Source of the DNA: Microbacterium ginsengisoli
Lineage (GTDB): Bacteria; Actinomycetota; Actinomycetes; Actinomycetales; Microbacteriaceae
Reading direction: 5' to 3'
Assembly: GCF_000956535.1 (NCBI RefSeq)
Contig: NZ_JYIY01000060.1
Span: forward strand, 1 to 40,194
DNA length: 40,194 nucleotides
The position numbers and the translations under genes are program-made. Within the stretch, counting starts at the first letter, position 1. Each line of letters opens with the position of its first letter. Positions 9,084-17,036 of this stretch are shown here, piece after piece. The notes under the pieces are model-generated. The model was not told where the DNA came from and did not search any database. It was given only the letters and a program-made list of their open reading frames with translations.

Positions 9084-9110
9084 TTAGCACTCTCGGTATG
9101 TGGGTGCTAA
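9084..9110. promoter_or_regulatory. CIRCE operator 2 (HrcA site)
   Basis: TTAGCACTC-N9-GGGTGCTAA differs from the CIRCE consensus by one base in the right arm. It covers the predicted transcription start, and its centre is 45 bp from the first element. Confidence 0.9.
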
Positions 9111-9140
9111 CGAGTCTTCCGTCCAAGAAAGAGGTACACC

Positions 9141-9437
9141 GTGTCGGTTTCCATCAAGCCGCTCGAGGACCGCATCGTCATCCAGCAGGTCGAGGCCGAG
9201 CAGACCACGGCCAGCGGGCTCGTCATCCCCGACACCGCCAAGGAGAAGCCCCAGGAGGGCCAGGTCGTGGCTGTGGGCCCGGGTCGCATCGACGACAACG
9301 GCAACCGCATCCCGCTCGACGTCGCCGTCGGCGACCGCGTGATCTACAGCAAGTACGGCGGCACCGAGGTCAAGTTCGGCGCCGACGAGTACCTCGTGCT
9401 CTCGGCTCGCGACGTCCTCGCCGTCGTCGTTCGCTGA
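9141..9437 (+). CDS. groES: Co-chaperonin GroES
   Basis: Heptameric lid of the GroEL chaperonin. The 98-residue protein has the expected start [12 protein letters not shown], the mobile-loop region [19 protein letters not shown], and the C-terminal [13 protein letters not shown]. The GTG at 9141 follows AAGAGG. groEL is not downstream; the next gene is rarD behind a strong terminator, so groES is monocistronic here. Two CIRCE elements and a good promoter show HrcA-type heat-shock control. Confidence 0.97.
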   Translation: MSVSIKPLEDRIVIQQVEAEQTTASGLVIPDTAKEKPQEGQVVAVGPGRIDDNGNRIPLDVAVGDRVIYSKYGGTEVKFGADEYLVLSARDVLAVVVR

Positions 9438-9443
9438 TCGACT

Positions 9444-9479
9444 TTCCGAAGGGTCCGGATGCCGCGGCATCCGGACCCT
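9444..9479. terminator. groES terminator, perfect 36-nt palindrome
   Basis: Perfect inverted repeat beginning CGAAGGGTCCGGATGCC and centred at 9461/9462, seven bases after the groES stop. Its core is GGATGCCGCGGCATCC (9454-9469), two inverted copies of the 9-mer scattered through the window. No long T tract follows. Confidence 0.8.
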
Positions 9480-9579
9480 TCGTCGTTCCCGCCGCACGCG
9501 TGGTGAACCGTGGCGGGAATCGTGCGGAGCCTGGCGCCCTGCGCGCGGCCGGCGCGGTCGCCACGTCGAGGGGCGGGAA

Positions 9580-9585
9580 TAGGGT
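9580..9585 (+). promoter_or_regulatory. -10 box of rarD (leaderless start)
   Basis: TAGGGT ends 6 nt before the GTG at 9592. Confidence 0.6.
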
Positions 9586-9591
9586 GGATCG

Positions 9592-10542
9592 GTGACCCCC
9601 GAGAGCCCCGCCGACGCCGCCCGCCGCAACACCGTGGGCGGCCTCTACGCGGCCGCGGCCTACCTCATGTGGGGCTTCCTGCCGCTGTACTTCGCGGCGC
9701 TCGCACCCGCGTCGGCGTGGGAGGTCGTCGGCTGGCGCATCGTCTTCTCGCTGATCTTCTGCGCGCTGCTCATCCTCGTCACGCGGTCGTGGGGTCGCAT
9801 CGTCGCGATCGCCCGCCAGCCGCGCCTGCTCGCCCTGACCGCCCTCGCGGGTCTGCTGATCTTCGTGAACTGGCAGGTGTTCCTGATCGGCACCCTCAGC
9901 CACCACATCATCGAGACGAGCCTGGGCTATTTCATCAACCCGATCGTGACGGTGCTGCTCGGCGTCATCGTGCTGCGCGAGCGGCTGCGTCCGGTGCAGT
10001 GGGCGGCGATCGGTCTGGCGGTCGTGGCCGTCGGCGTGATCGTCGCCGGCTACGGCGAGTTCCCCTGGATCGCCGTGACGCTCGCGCTGTCCTTCGGCGT
10101 CTACGGCCTCGTGAAGAAGCGCATCGGCCCGAGCGTCGACGCCGTCAGCGGACTCACCTTCGAGTCGCTCTGGCTCGTGCCGATCGCCGTCGTCGAGCTC
10201 GCGATCGTGTCCGCGACGTCGGGTCTGACGATCGGCACGGCGAGTGTCGGTCACACCCTGCTCCTCGTCTCGGCGGGCATCGTCACGGCCGTGCCGCTGC
10301 TCCTGTTCGCCGCCGGCACCCGTCGTGCGACCCTCACTCTCGTCGGCCTCCTGCAGTTCATCGCGCCGATCCTGCAGTTCCTCACGGGGTGGCTGCTCAT
10401 GGGCGAGCAGATGACGTCGCAGCGCTGGGTCGGGTTCGGCATCGTGTGGCTCGCACTCGCCGTGCTCTCGGTCGACTCCGTCGTGGCGGGACGCCGTTCG
10501 CGGCGGGCTCGCGGCGCCTCGGACGTCGCCGAGCTCACCTGA
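9592..10542 (+). CDS. rarD: EamA-family transporter RarD
   Basis: 316-residue inner-membrane protein of the drug/metabolite transporter superfamily. About ten hydrophobic segments are visible as two EamA repeats. The N-terminal GGLYAAAAYLMWGFLPLYF and the later NWQVFLIGTLSHHIIETSLGY region are typical of RarD. The substrate is not known for the family; a chloramphenicol-sensitivity role is the historical label. GTG 9592 is supported by the TAGGGT box six bases upstream. It is a single gene between the groES terminator and its own hairpin. Confidence 0.92.
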   Translation: MTPESPADAARRNTVGGLYAAAAYLMWGFLPLYFAALAPASAWEVVGWRIVFSLIFCALLILVTRSWGRIVAIARQPRLLALTALAGLLIFVNWQVFLIGTLSHHIIETSLGYFINPIVTVLLGVIVLRERLRPVQWAAIGLAVVAVGVIVAGYGEFPWIAVTLALSFGVYGLVKKRIGPSVDAVSGLTFESLWLVPIAVVELAIVSATSGLTIGTASVGHTLLLVSAGIVTAVPLLLFAAGTRRATLTLVGLLQFIAPILQFLTGWLLMGEQMTSQRWVGFGIVWLALAVLSVDSVVAGRRSRRARGASDVAELT

Positions 10543-10545
10543 ACG

Positions 10546-10574
10546 GCGGCATCCCGCAGACGAGCGGATGCCGC
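10546..10574. terminator. rarD terminator-like hairpin
   Basis: GCGGCATCC (10546-10554), an 11-nt loop, then GGATGCCGC (10566-10574) gives a 9-bp stem three bases after the rarD stop. Both arms are exact copies of the window-wide 9-mer. No T tract follows. Confidence 0.65.
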
Positions 10575-10759
10575 ATCCCCGCGGCTCTTCACCGACGAGA
10601 TCGTGCCTCTCACACGCCTTTCATAACGATTTCGTCGCGGAAAGATCACGTCTTCATGAGTGAAACATGTTCGTGACACAACGGGGATACGTTTTCGCGC
10701 AAGCGGACGCGGGGGAGAGGCTCCCGTGCGCCGCGCCCACACGAAAGGACAGAGCCACC

Positions 10760-12088
10760 ATGGTTCATCCCAAGAAGGCCCTCGTGGCGGCTGCGGCCCT
10801 CGCGGGTGCCGCGACGCTCGTGCTGGCGGGGTGCTCGAGCTCGAGCACGCCGACCTCCAGCGCCAGCGCCTCGGCCTCCACGCACGCCGACCCCGCTGCG
10901 GCGTGCAAGCCGGGCACCCCGAGCACCGGCCCGCTCAAGATCGCGACGATCCTGCCCCAGACGGGTTCGCTGGCGTACCTCAACCCGCCCGCCGAGGCCG
11001 GCTACGGCCTGGCCGTGCAGGACATCAACGCCGCCGGTGGCGTGCTCGGCCAGCCTGTCCAGGTCGGCCCGATCACCGACTCGGGCGCGTCGAGCGACCT
11101 CTCCGTCTCGACCGCTTCGGCCGCCCAGATCGCCAGCTCCGACGCGCAGGTCGTGCTCGGTGCCGAGTCGTCCAGCGTCACGCTGAACTTCGTCGACACC
11201 ATCACCTCCAAGTGCAAGGTGCAGCTCTCGCCCGCGAACACCGCGACGGCGCTGTCCGGCTACTCGAGCTACTACTTCCGCACCGCTCCGCCGGACACCG
11301 TGCAGGGCTCCGCGCTGGGCAACCTGATCGTCGGCGACGGCGTGCAGAAGCTCGGCTTCCTCGTCTTCAACGACGCGTACGGCACCGGCCTGCGTGACGT
11401 CGTCGAGGACACCGTCACCAAGGCGGGCGGCTCGATCGTCTATGGCGCCAAGGGCAAGGGCCAGGAGTTCGCTCCCGGTCAGACGACCTTCTCGTCGGAG
11501 GTCTCGGCGGTTCTGGCCGCCAAGCCCGACGCGATCGCCATCCTCGCGTTCGACGAGACCAAGTCGATCGTCCCCGAGCTCAAGGCTCAGGGCTGGGACA
11601 TGTCGAAGGTCTACATGGTCGACGGCAACACGGCTGACTACAGCACCACCTTCGCGGCCGACACCCTGACGGGTGCGCAGGGCACGATCCCCGGTGCTCA
11701 GCCCGACGCCACCTTCAAGCAGCGTCTCGTGGACTTCTACAAGACCTCGGCGAACGCCGACCTGAAGGACTTCTCCTACGCTCCCGAGTCCTACGACGCG
11801 ATCGTGCTCGCCGCGCTCGCCGCCGACAAGGGCAAGGGCACCGACGGCCCCTCGATCCAGGCGAACCTCGCCGCGGTCTCGGGTGTCAACGGTGGCGAGA
11901 AGTGCGCCGACTACGCCTCGTGCCTCGCCCTGCTGAACTCCGGCAAGGACATCCAGTACACGGGCAAGGCGGGCATCGGCCCGTTCAACTCCGAGAACGA
12001 CCCGTCGAGCGCCTTCATCGGCATCTACAAGTTCGACGCGACCAACGTCCCGGTGTTCCAGAAGTCGATCCAGGGTTCGACCAACTGA
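10760..12088 (+). CDS. Branched-chain amino-acid ABC transporter substrate-binding lipoprotein (LivK-like)
   Basis: 442-residue extracellular lipoprotein. It has a basic N-terminus, a hydrophobic stretch and lipobox VLAGC with lipidated Cys25, a Ser/Thr/Ala linker, then a type I periplasmic-binding fold starting LKIATILPQTGSLAYL (Peripla_BP_6). The ATG at 10760 follows GAAAGGA with 10-nt spacing; earlier in-frame starts lack signal-peptide character. The matching permeases and ATPases livHMGF are about 2.2 kb downstream on the other strand, with a YtrA-type cassette between. Ligand (Leu/Ile/Val or another amino acid or amide) cannot be read from the sequence. A strong terminator follows. Confidence 0.92.
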   Translation: MVHPKKALVAAAALAGAATLVLAGCSSSSTPTSSASASASTHADPAAACKPGTPSTGPLKIATILPQTGSLAYLNPPAEAGYGLAVQDINAAGGVLGQPVQVGPITDSGASSDLSVSTASAAQIASSDAQVVLGAESSSVTLNFVDTITSKCKVQLSPANTATALSGYSSYYFRTAPPDTVQGSALGNLIVGDGVQKLGFLVFNDAYGTGLRDVVEDTVTKAGGSIVYGAKGKGQEFAPGQTTFSSEVSAVLAAKPDAIAILAFDETKSIVPELKAQGWDMSKVYMVDGNTADYSTTFAADTLTGAQGTIPGAQPDATFKQRLVDFYKTSANADLKDFSYAPESYDAIVLAALAADKGKGTDGPSIQANLAAVSGVNGGEKCADYASCLALLNSGKDIQYTGKAGIGPFNSENDPSSAFIGIYKFDATNVPVFQKSIQGSTN

Positions 12089-12104
12089 TCTCCTGATCAC
12101 AGCG

Positions 12105-12134
12105 AAGGGGCGGGTGCGCGAGCACCCGCCCCTT
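12105..12134 (+). terminator. Rho-independent terminator with GNRA-type tetraloop
   Basis: A 13-bp perfect stem, AAGGGGCGGGTGC (12105-12117) / GCACCCGCCCCTT (12122-12134), is closed by a GCGA tetraloop. It lies 16 nt after the binding-protein stop and separates it from the YtrA cassette. Confidence 0.85.
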
Positions 12135-12187
12135 TCGCGTGCCCGCCGTCGCCGCGCCACGCTTGACACGCGGAGCTCTGCATGATT

Positions 12188-12211
12188 GGTTAGTTACTCA
12201 AGTAATGAACC
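12188..12211. promoter_or_regulatory. Candidate YtrA/GntR operator
   Basis: Imperfect dyad of form GGTTnnTTACT-nn-AGTAAnnAACC, 24 bp, centred 42 bp before the regulator ATG. A TTGACA -35-like hexamer sits at 12163-12168, with TTGGTT at 12186-12191 (17-nt spacer) as a poor -10 touching the operator. The placement fits autorepression. Confidence 0.65.
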
Positions 12212-12241
12212 ATGTGAGCACGTCGGGAGGGCGGGAACCGG

Positions 12242-12628
12242 ATGGATGAGACGCGCCCGATCTTCGTGCAGGTCGCCGAGCAGATCGAGAACCAGATCCT
12301 CGCCGGCCTGCTCGCGGAGGACGCGCAGATCCCGTCGACGAACGAGCTCGCCGGGTTCCTTCGCATCAATCCGGCCACCGCGCTCAAAGGAGTGAACATG
12401 CTCGTCGACGCCGGGATCGTGGAGAAGCGTCGCGGGATCGGGATGTTCGTGACGAGCGGAGCCCGCGAACGGGTCGCGGACCGTCGGCGGAGGTCGTTCG
12501 CCGACGAATTCGTGCGCCCCCTGATCGTCGAGGCCTCGACACTCGGCATCGACGCCGACCAGCTCATCGACCTGGTGCGCGCCGAGTGCGCCGCCGCCGC
12601 GAACACCGACGTAAGGATCGCCTCATGA
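12242..12628 (+). CDS. GntR-family regulator, YtrA subfamily
   Basis: 128-residue transcription factor. The N-terminal winged helix (residues 1-75; PIFVQVAEQIENQI, QIPSTNELAGFLRINPATALKG) is followed by only a short helical C-terminus of about 50 residues, which defines the YtrA type and usually mediates dimerisation without a ligand domain. The start follows GGGAGGGCGGG. It overlaps the ATPase gene by ATGA, so regulator, ATPase and membrane protein form one transcription unit. YtrA regulators typically repress their own ABC operon and respond to cell-envelope antibiotics; that role is inferred. Confidence 0.9.
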   Translation: MDETRPIFVQVAEQIENQILAGLLAEDAQIPSTNELAGFLRINPATALKGVNMLVDAGIVEKRRGIGMFVTSGARERVADRRRRSFADEFVRPLIVEASTLGIDADQLIDLVRAECAAAANTDVRIAS

Positions 12629-13536
12629 CCGCCGCAGTCGCCCGCACCCGCGGGCTGGTGAAGCGCTACGGAAAGCTCGCGGCGATCGACGGCGTCGACG
12701 TCGAGTTCGCCGAGAATCGCATCTACGGCCTCCTCGGCCGCAACGGCGCCGGCAAGACGACGCTCATGCAACTGCTCACGGGGCAGATCTTCGCCGACGG
12801 CGGCTCGGTCGAGGTCTTCGGCCGCTCGCCGGTCGAACGCGGCGACGTCCTGCGTCGCCTGTGCTTCATCGCCGAATCGCAGCGGTACCCCGAGGGCTTC
12901 ACGCCGGCGCATGTCTTCTCTGTCGCTCCCTGGTACTTCGAGAACTGGGACGCGGACTTCGCGAGCCGCCTCATCGCCGATTTCGCGCTTCCCCTCCGCC
13001 GGCCCATCAAGAAGCTGTCGCGGGGGCAGCTGTCCGTCGTCGGCGTCGTCGTCGGGCTGGCCTCCCGTGCCGACCTGACGTTCTTCGACGAGCCGTATCT
13101 GGGTCTCGACGCGGTGGCGCGACAGATCTTCTACGACCGGCTGCTGACGGACTACGCCGAGCACCCGCGAACCGTCGTGCTCTCCACCCATCTGATCGAC
13201 GAGGTCGCCGGCATGCTCGAACACGTCGTCCTCATCGATCGCGGGCGTATCCTGCTCGACCAGGACGCGGATGAGCTGCGCGGCTCCGCGACGGCGGTGG
13301 CGGGGCCGGCCGCCGCGGTCGACGCGTTCGCCGCCGACTACACGATCATCGGACGGGAGCGTCTCGGCGGGCTCGCGTCGGTCACGATCGACGGCCGCCT
13401 CGACGCGGCCGCGCGAGCCCGTGCCGCGCACTCCGGCCTCGAGCTCGCCCCGGTGTCGCTCCAGCAGCTCGTCGTGCACCTCACCGGAGACGATCTCGCG
13501 AACCCCGACGCCCCGAACCGGAGGGAAGCCGCATGA
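12625..13536 (+). CDS. ABC transporter ATP-binding protein of the YtrA-type cassette
   Basis: 303-residue cytosolic ATPase. Walker A is GRNGAGKTT (Lys44), the signature is LSRGQ (a variant of LSGGQ), Walker B is LTFFDEPYLGLD, and the switch His is in STHLIDE. The region after residue 215 is a variable C-terminal domain. The start overlaps the regulator stop (ATGA) and the end overlaps the next membrane gene (ATGA). The neighbour is the presumed membrane partner. The family exports or senses peptides or antibiotics in Firmicutes and actinobacteria; no substrate can be assigned here. Confidence 0.92.
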   Translation: MTAAVARTRGLVKRYGKLAAIDGVDVEFAENRIYGLLGRNGAGKTTLMQLLTGQIFADGGSVEVFGRSPVERGDVLRRLCFIAESQRYPEGFTPAHVFSVAPWYFENWDADFASRLIADFALPLRRPIKKLSRGQLSVVGVVVGLASRADLTFFDEPYLGLDAVARQIFYDRLLTDYAEHPRTVVLSTHLIDEVAGMLEHVVLIDRGRILLDQDADELRGSATAVAGPAAAVDAFAADYTIIGRERLGGLASVTIDGRLDAAARARAAHSGLELAPVSLQQLVVHLTGDDLANPDAPNRREAA

Positions 13537-14297
13537 ACGCGCTCACCGTCGTCGGATCGGCGGTGCCTCGCGCCGGTCGCATGCGGCGCAATCCGATCTG
13601 GCGCACCGTACGTCTGCACGCCGTGAACCCCGCCGTTTTCTTCGGCATGCCATGGGTCATCGCGGGCAGCGCCTGGGTGGTCTCGATGGTCGTCGGCCTG
13701 ATCATCCGGAGCGTGGCCGGTGGGATCGACATCGAGGGGATGCGCTACAGCTGGGCCGTGCTGTCGCCCCAGTGGTACCTGGTGGTGGTCGGGGTGCAGG
13801 CCGTCGGGCTCACGTTCTCCTTCGCACTCGGCATCGGCTCGACCCGGCGGGACTACTGGATGGGCACCCTCGTCATGTTCGTGCTCGTGTCCGCGGAGAT
13901 GGCGGCGCTCACGGCCGCACTCGTACAGGTCGAGAAGGCGACGGGCGGCTGGTGGCTCGGCGTCCACATGTTCGACGCGCTCTGGTACGGGCAGAACGGC
14001 TGGCTGACCGACTTCTACACGACCTTCGCGCTCCAGCTCCTCGTCCTGTCGATCGGCGCCGGCGCGACGACCGTCTACATGCGCTGGCGCATCCCGGGGA
14101 TGGTGGTGCTCGCGTTCGGCGCGACGTCGGCGCTGCTCGTGGCCGGAACGGTCGTCACCCTCGTGCAGGGCTGGGCCGAGCTGTTCGGCTGGCTCGCCGC
14201 GATCGGGATCGTCGGGCAGTTCACGCTTCTGCTGGGTCTTGCCCTCGCCTGCGCGTTCGGCGGCTATCTGGTGATCCGCCGCGCGACCCCGCGCTGA
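13533..14297 (+). CDS. Multi-pass membrane protein, presumed permease of the YtrA-type ABC cassette
   Basis: 254 residues with about six hydrophobic segments: near residues 35-58, 75-100, 110-130, 165-185, 190-212 and 218-245. There is a basic cytosolic N-terminus (RRNPIWRTVRLH). No characterised motif was recognised. Its four-base overlap with the ATPase gene and its hydrophobicity make it the likely membrane-spanning subunit. It ends 10 nt before the converging livF stop. The assignment rests on context rather than sequence family. Confidence 0.8.
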   Translation: MNALTVVGSAVPRAGRMRRNPIWRTVRLHAVNPAVFFGMPWVIAGSAWVVSMVVGLIIRSVAGGIDIEGMRYSWAVLSPQWYLVVVGVQAVGLTFSFALGIGSTRRDYWMGTLVMFVLVSAEMAALTAALVQVEKATGGWWLGVHMFDALWYGQNGWLTDFYTTFALQLLVLSIGAGATTVYMRWRIPGMVVLAFGATSALLVAGTVVTLVQGWAELFGWLAAIGIVGQFTLLLGLALACAFGGYLVIRRATPR

Positions 14298-14307
14298 GTC
14301 GACTCGC

Positions 14308-15063
14308 CTACTTGCCGGCGGCCTCGACATCGGTGGCGAGGGTGCCGAGGTACAGCTCGATCACCTTCGGGTCCTTCGCGAGCTCACGACCCGTCCCCTC
14401 ATAGGCGTTGCGGCCCTGATCGAGCACGTAGCCGCGGTCGCAGATCTGCAGGCAGCGGCGGGCGTTCTGCTCGACCATGATGATCGTGACGCCCGTCTTG
14501 TTGATCTCGCGGGTGCGGATGAACGTCTCGTCCTGACGCACCGGCGACAGTCCGGCGCTCGGCTCGTCGAGCAGAAGCACCTTCGGGTTCATCATGAGCG
14601 CCCGGGCCATGGCGACCGACTGGCGCTCACCGCCCGAGAGCGACCCGGCGCGCTGCTTGCGGCGCTCGCCGAGCACCGGGAAGAGCTCCCAGATCTCGGC
14701 CACGCGCTTCGCGAACTGCTTCGGGCGCAGGAACATGCCCATCTGCATGTTCTCCTCGATCGTGAGCGAGGGAAACACGTTGTTCGTCTGCGGCACGAAC
14801 CCGATGCCGGCCTGCACGAGCTGATTGGCCTTGTTGTTGGTGATGTCGCGACCCTCGAGGGTCACCGAGCCGCTGCGCACGTTCACGAGTCCGAACAGCG
14901 CCTTCAGCAGGGTCGACTTGCCGGCGCCGTTCGGGCCGATGATGCCGATCAGCTCCCCCTGGTAGGCCTCGAGGGTGCATCCGTTGAGGATGTTCACCCC
15001 CGGCAGGTAGCCGGCGATGAGGTTGTCCGCCTTGACGACGGGGGTGGCGGTGGTCTCGCTCAT
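14308..15063 (-). CDS. livF: Branched-chain amino-acid ABC transporter ATP-binding protein LivF
   Basis: 251-residue ATPase. Walker A is IGPNGAGKST (Lys49), the signature is LSGGERQ, Walker B is VLLLDEPSAGLSP, and the His switch is replaced by MVEQNARRCL as in other LivF proteins. The length is slightly above the usual roughly 235 residues, with a short N-terminal extension. The ATG at 15063 overlaps the livG stop by four bases. It is the last gene of the livHMGF operon, and pairs with LivG as the heterodimeric motor. Confidence 0.95.
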   Translation of the reverse strand: MSETTATPVVKADNLIAGYLPGVNILNGCTLEAYQGELIGIIGPNGAGKSTLLKALFGLVNVRSGSVTLEGRDITNNKANQLVQAGIGFVPQTNNVFPSLTIEENMQMGMFLRPKQFAKRVAEIWELFPVLGERRKQRAGSLSGGERQSVAMARALMMNPKVLLLDEPSAGLSPVRQDETFIRTREINKTGVTIIMVEQNARRCLQICDRGYVLDQGRNAYEGTGRELAKDPKVIELYLGTLATDVEAAGK

Positions 15064-16037
15064 CGCGACTCCTCCTCGGCCTCGGCCTCGGCTTCGGCGG
15101 CCTGCTCGATCTGTTCGATGAGTCCGGTCGTGAGCGCGTCGTCGTCGCCCAGGTCCGTGTCGTGGTGCGCGCCGAGGTAGGCGTCGATCACGGCGGGGTT
15201 CTTCATGACCTTGTCGGGCGCGCCCTCGGCGACGACCTCGCCCTGGGCCATGACGACGACCCAGTCGGAGATGTGGCGCACCATGTGCATGTCGTGCTCG
15301 ACGAACAGTACCGTCGTGCCGTCCTCACGCAGCGCCTGGATGTGCTCGAGCAGACTCTGGGTGAGTGCGGGATTCACGCCCGCCATCGGCTCGTCGAGCA
15401 TGATCATCTGCGGGTCGCTCATCAGCGCCCGCGCCATCTCGAGCAGCTTCTTCTGGCCGCCGGAGAGGCTGCCGGCCATGTCGTCGCGCTTCGCGTCGAG
15501 CTTGAAGCGGGAGAGCAGCTCGTCGGCCTTGGCGATGTTCGCCTTCTCGGCCTTCGACCACAGCGCCGGGATGAGCCCGACGGCGAGGTTCTCGCCGGGG
15601 TTGCCCTTCGCGCCGATCAGCATGTTCTCCAGCACCGTCATGCGCGAGAGCGCCTTGGTGAGCTGGAAGGTGCGCACCATGCCGGCACGGGCGACCTTGG
15701 ATGCCGCGGTGTTGCCGAGGGTGCGGCCGTCGAACGACCAGCGGGCCGCGGCATCCGAGGACGGACCTCCGATGAGCCGCTTGGCGCTGGAGGGGCGGTC
15801 GAACCCGGTGATCAGGTTGAAGAACGTCGTCTTGCCCGCGCCGTTCGGACCGATGAGGGCCGTGATGGCGCCTCGCTGCACCTCGAGGTGGTCGACGTTG
15901 ACGGCGGTCATGCCGCCGAATCGGCGCACGATGTTGTCGACGACGAGGATCGGGTCGGGCTTCGTGGCGCCGGGGGTCTCCTCGACGCCGCCGAGCTGCG
16001 TGCGGATCGCGGTGGTGACGGGGCCGAGGTCAGGCAT
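15060..16037 (-). CDS. livG: Branched-chain amino-acid ABC transporter ATP-binding protein LivG, extended
   Basis: 325 residues against about 255 for typical LivG. Walker A is IGPNGAGKTTFF (Lys69), the signature LSGGQKK, Walker B MIMLDEPMAGVNP, and the terminal switch FVEHDMHMV. The extra length comes from a 30-residue N-terminal leader, an insertion after TGFDRPSS (about residues 77-100), and an acidic Ala/Glu-repeat tail (EQAAEAEAEAEEESR). The start overlaps the livM stop by eight bases. The core is intact, so it should be functional; the tail could be regulatory. Confidence 0.95.
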   Translation of the reverse strand: MPDLGPVTTAIRTQLGGVEETPGATKPDPILVVDNIVRRFGGMTAVNVDHLEVQRGAITALIGPNGAGKTTFFNLITGFDRPSSAKRLIGGPSSDAAARWSFDGRTLGNTAASKVARAGMVRTFQLTKALSRMTVLENMLIGAKGNPGENLAVGLIPALWSKAEKANIAKADELLSRFKLDAKRDDMAGSLSGGQKKLLEMARALMSDPQMIMLDEPMAGVNPALTQSLLEHIQALREDGTTVLFVEHDMHMVRHISDWVVVMAQGEVVAEGAPDKVMKNPAVIDAYLGAHHDTDLGDDDALTTGLIEQIEQAAEAEAEAEEESR

Positions 16038-17025
16038 TGAAGCTCAACTCCTTCTTCTTTCCGAGGATGCCCTGTGGTCTGAAGATCACGATGAGCATGA
16101 GCGCGACGCCGATGAACACCCACGACAGCGCCTGCGTCTGCTGCGTGTTGAGGATGGAGGTCGGGATGAACTCGCCCATGATCTGCACGATCGCGATGCG
16201 CACGACGAAGAAGATGATCGCGCCGAGCAGCGGACCGAAGATCGTCGCGGCGCCGCCGAGCAGCATGATCGTCCACAGGTTGAATGTGAGGGTGCGGCTG
16301 AAGCCGTCGGGCTGCACGGAGGCGGGGAGCACGGTCAGGATGCCGCCGAGCCCGCCGAGCACACCGCCGATGATGAGCGCCTGCATCTTGTAGGCGTAGG
16401 AGCTCTTGCCGAGGCTGCGCACAGCGTCCTCGTCCTCGCGGATGCCCTTGAGCACGCGACCCCACGGGCTGCGCATCGCGAGCCAGGTCAGCGCGAGCAG
16501 CACGACGACGAGGCCCCAGGAGACGATGCGCGTCCACCAGTCGTTGCCCGACCCCGGGTCGGTGTTCGGGTACGTGAACCACAGGATGGTGGTCGACCCG
16601 GTCCCCAGCGGAGACAGGTCGGTGAACGGCCCGCGGTAGGTGGGTCCGACGAGGCCCGTCGAGCCACCCGTGATGGGCGCGAGCGCAGCGAGGCGGCCCA
16701 CCATGCGCACGATCTCGGCCGCGCAGATCGTGACGATGGCGAGGTAGTCGCCGCGCAGCCTCAGCGTCGGGATGCCGAGGATCGCCGCGAACACGACGCA
16801 CGCGAGGATCGAGACGAGCACCGCGAGCCAGAACCCGCCGCCGTAGATGATCGTCAGCGCGAACCCGTAGGCGCCGAGGAGCATGAAGCCCGCCTGGCCC
16901 ATGTTCATGAGACCGGTGAAGCCGAAGTGGATGTTGAGACCGATCGCCGCGATGACGTACGCCGCGGTGACCGGCGCGATCGCGTTCTCGGTGAGCTGCT
17001 GCAGCAGGGAAACCCAGAAGTCCAT
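16030..17025 (-). CDS. livM: Branched-chain amino-acid ABC transporter permease LivM
   Basis: 331-residue integral membrane protein with about eight to ten hydrophobic segments. The core family motif GLNIHFGFTGLMNMGQAGFM is near the N-terminus, LRLRGDYLAIVTICAAEIVR in the middle, and the EAA-like ATPase contact LKGIREDEDAVRSLGKSSYAYK later. It forms the channel with LivH. The ATG at 17025 follows AAGGAGGG, an excellent ribosome-binding site that overlaps the end of livH. A long in-frame extension upstream is arginine-rich shadow sequence and not part of the gene. Confidence 0.94.
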   Translation of the reverse strand: MDFWVSLLQQLTENAIAPVTAAYVIAAIGLNIHFGFTGLMNMGQAGFMLLGAYGFALTIIYGGGFWLAVLVSILACVVFAAILGIPTLRLRGDYLAIVTICAAEIVRMVGRLAALAPITGGSTGLVGPTYRGPFTDLSPLGTGSTTILWFTYPNTDPGSGNDWWTRIVSWGLVVVLLALTWLAMRSPWGRVLKGIREDEDAVRSLGKSSYAYKMQALIIGGVLGGLGGILTVLPASVQPDGFSRTLTFNLWTIMLLGGAATIFGPLLGAIIFFVVRIAIVQIMGEFIPTSILNTQQTQALSWVFIGVALMLIVIFRPQGILGKKKELSFNA

Positions 17026-17036
17026 CAGAACCCTCC

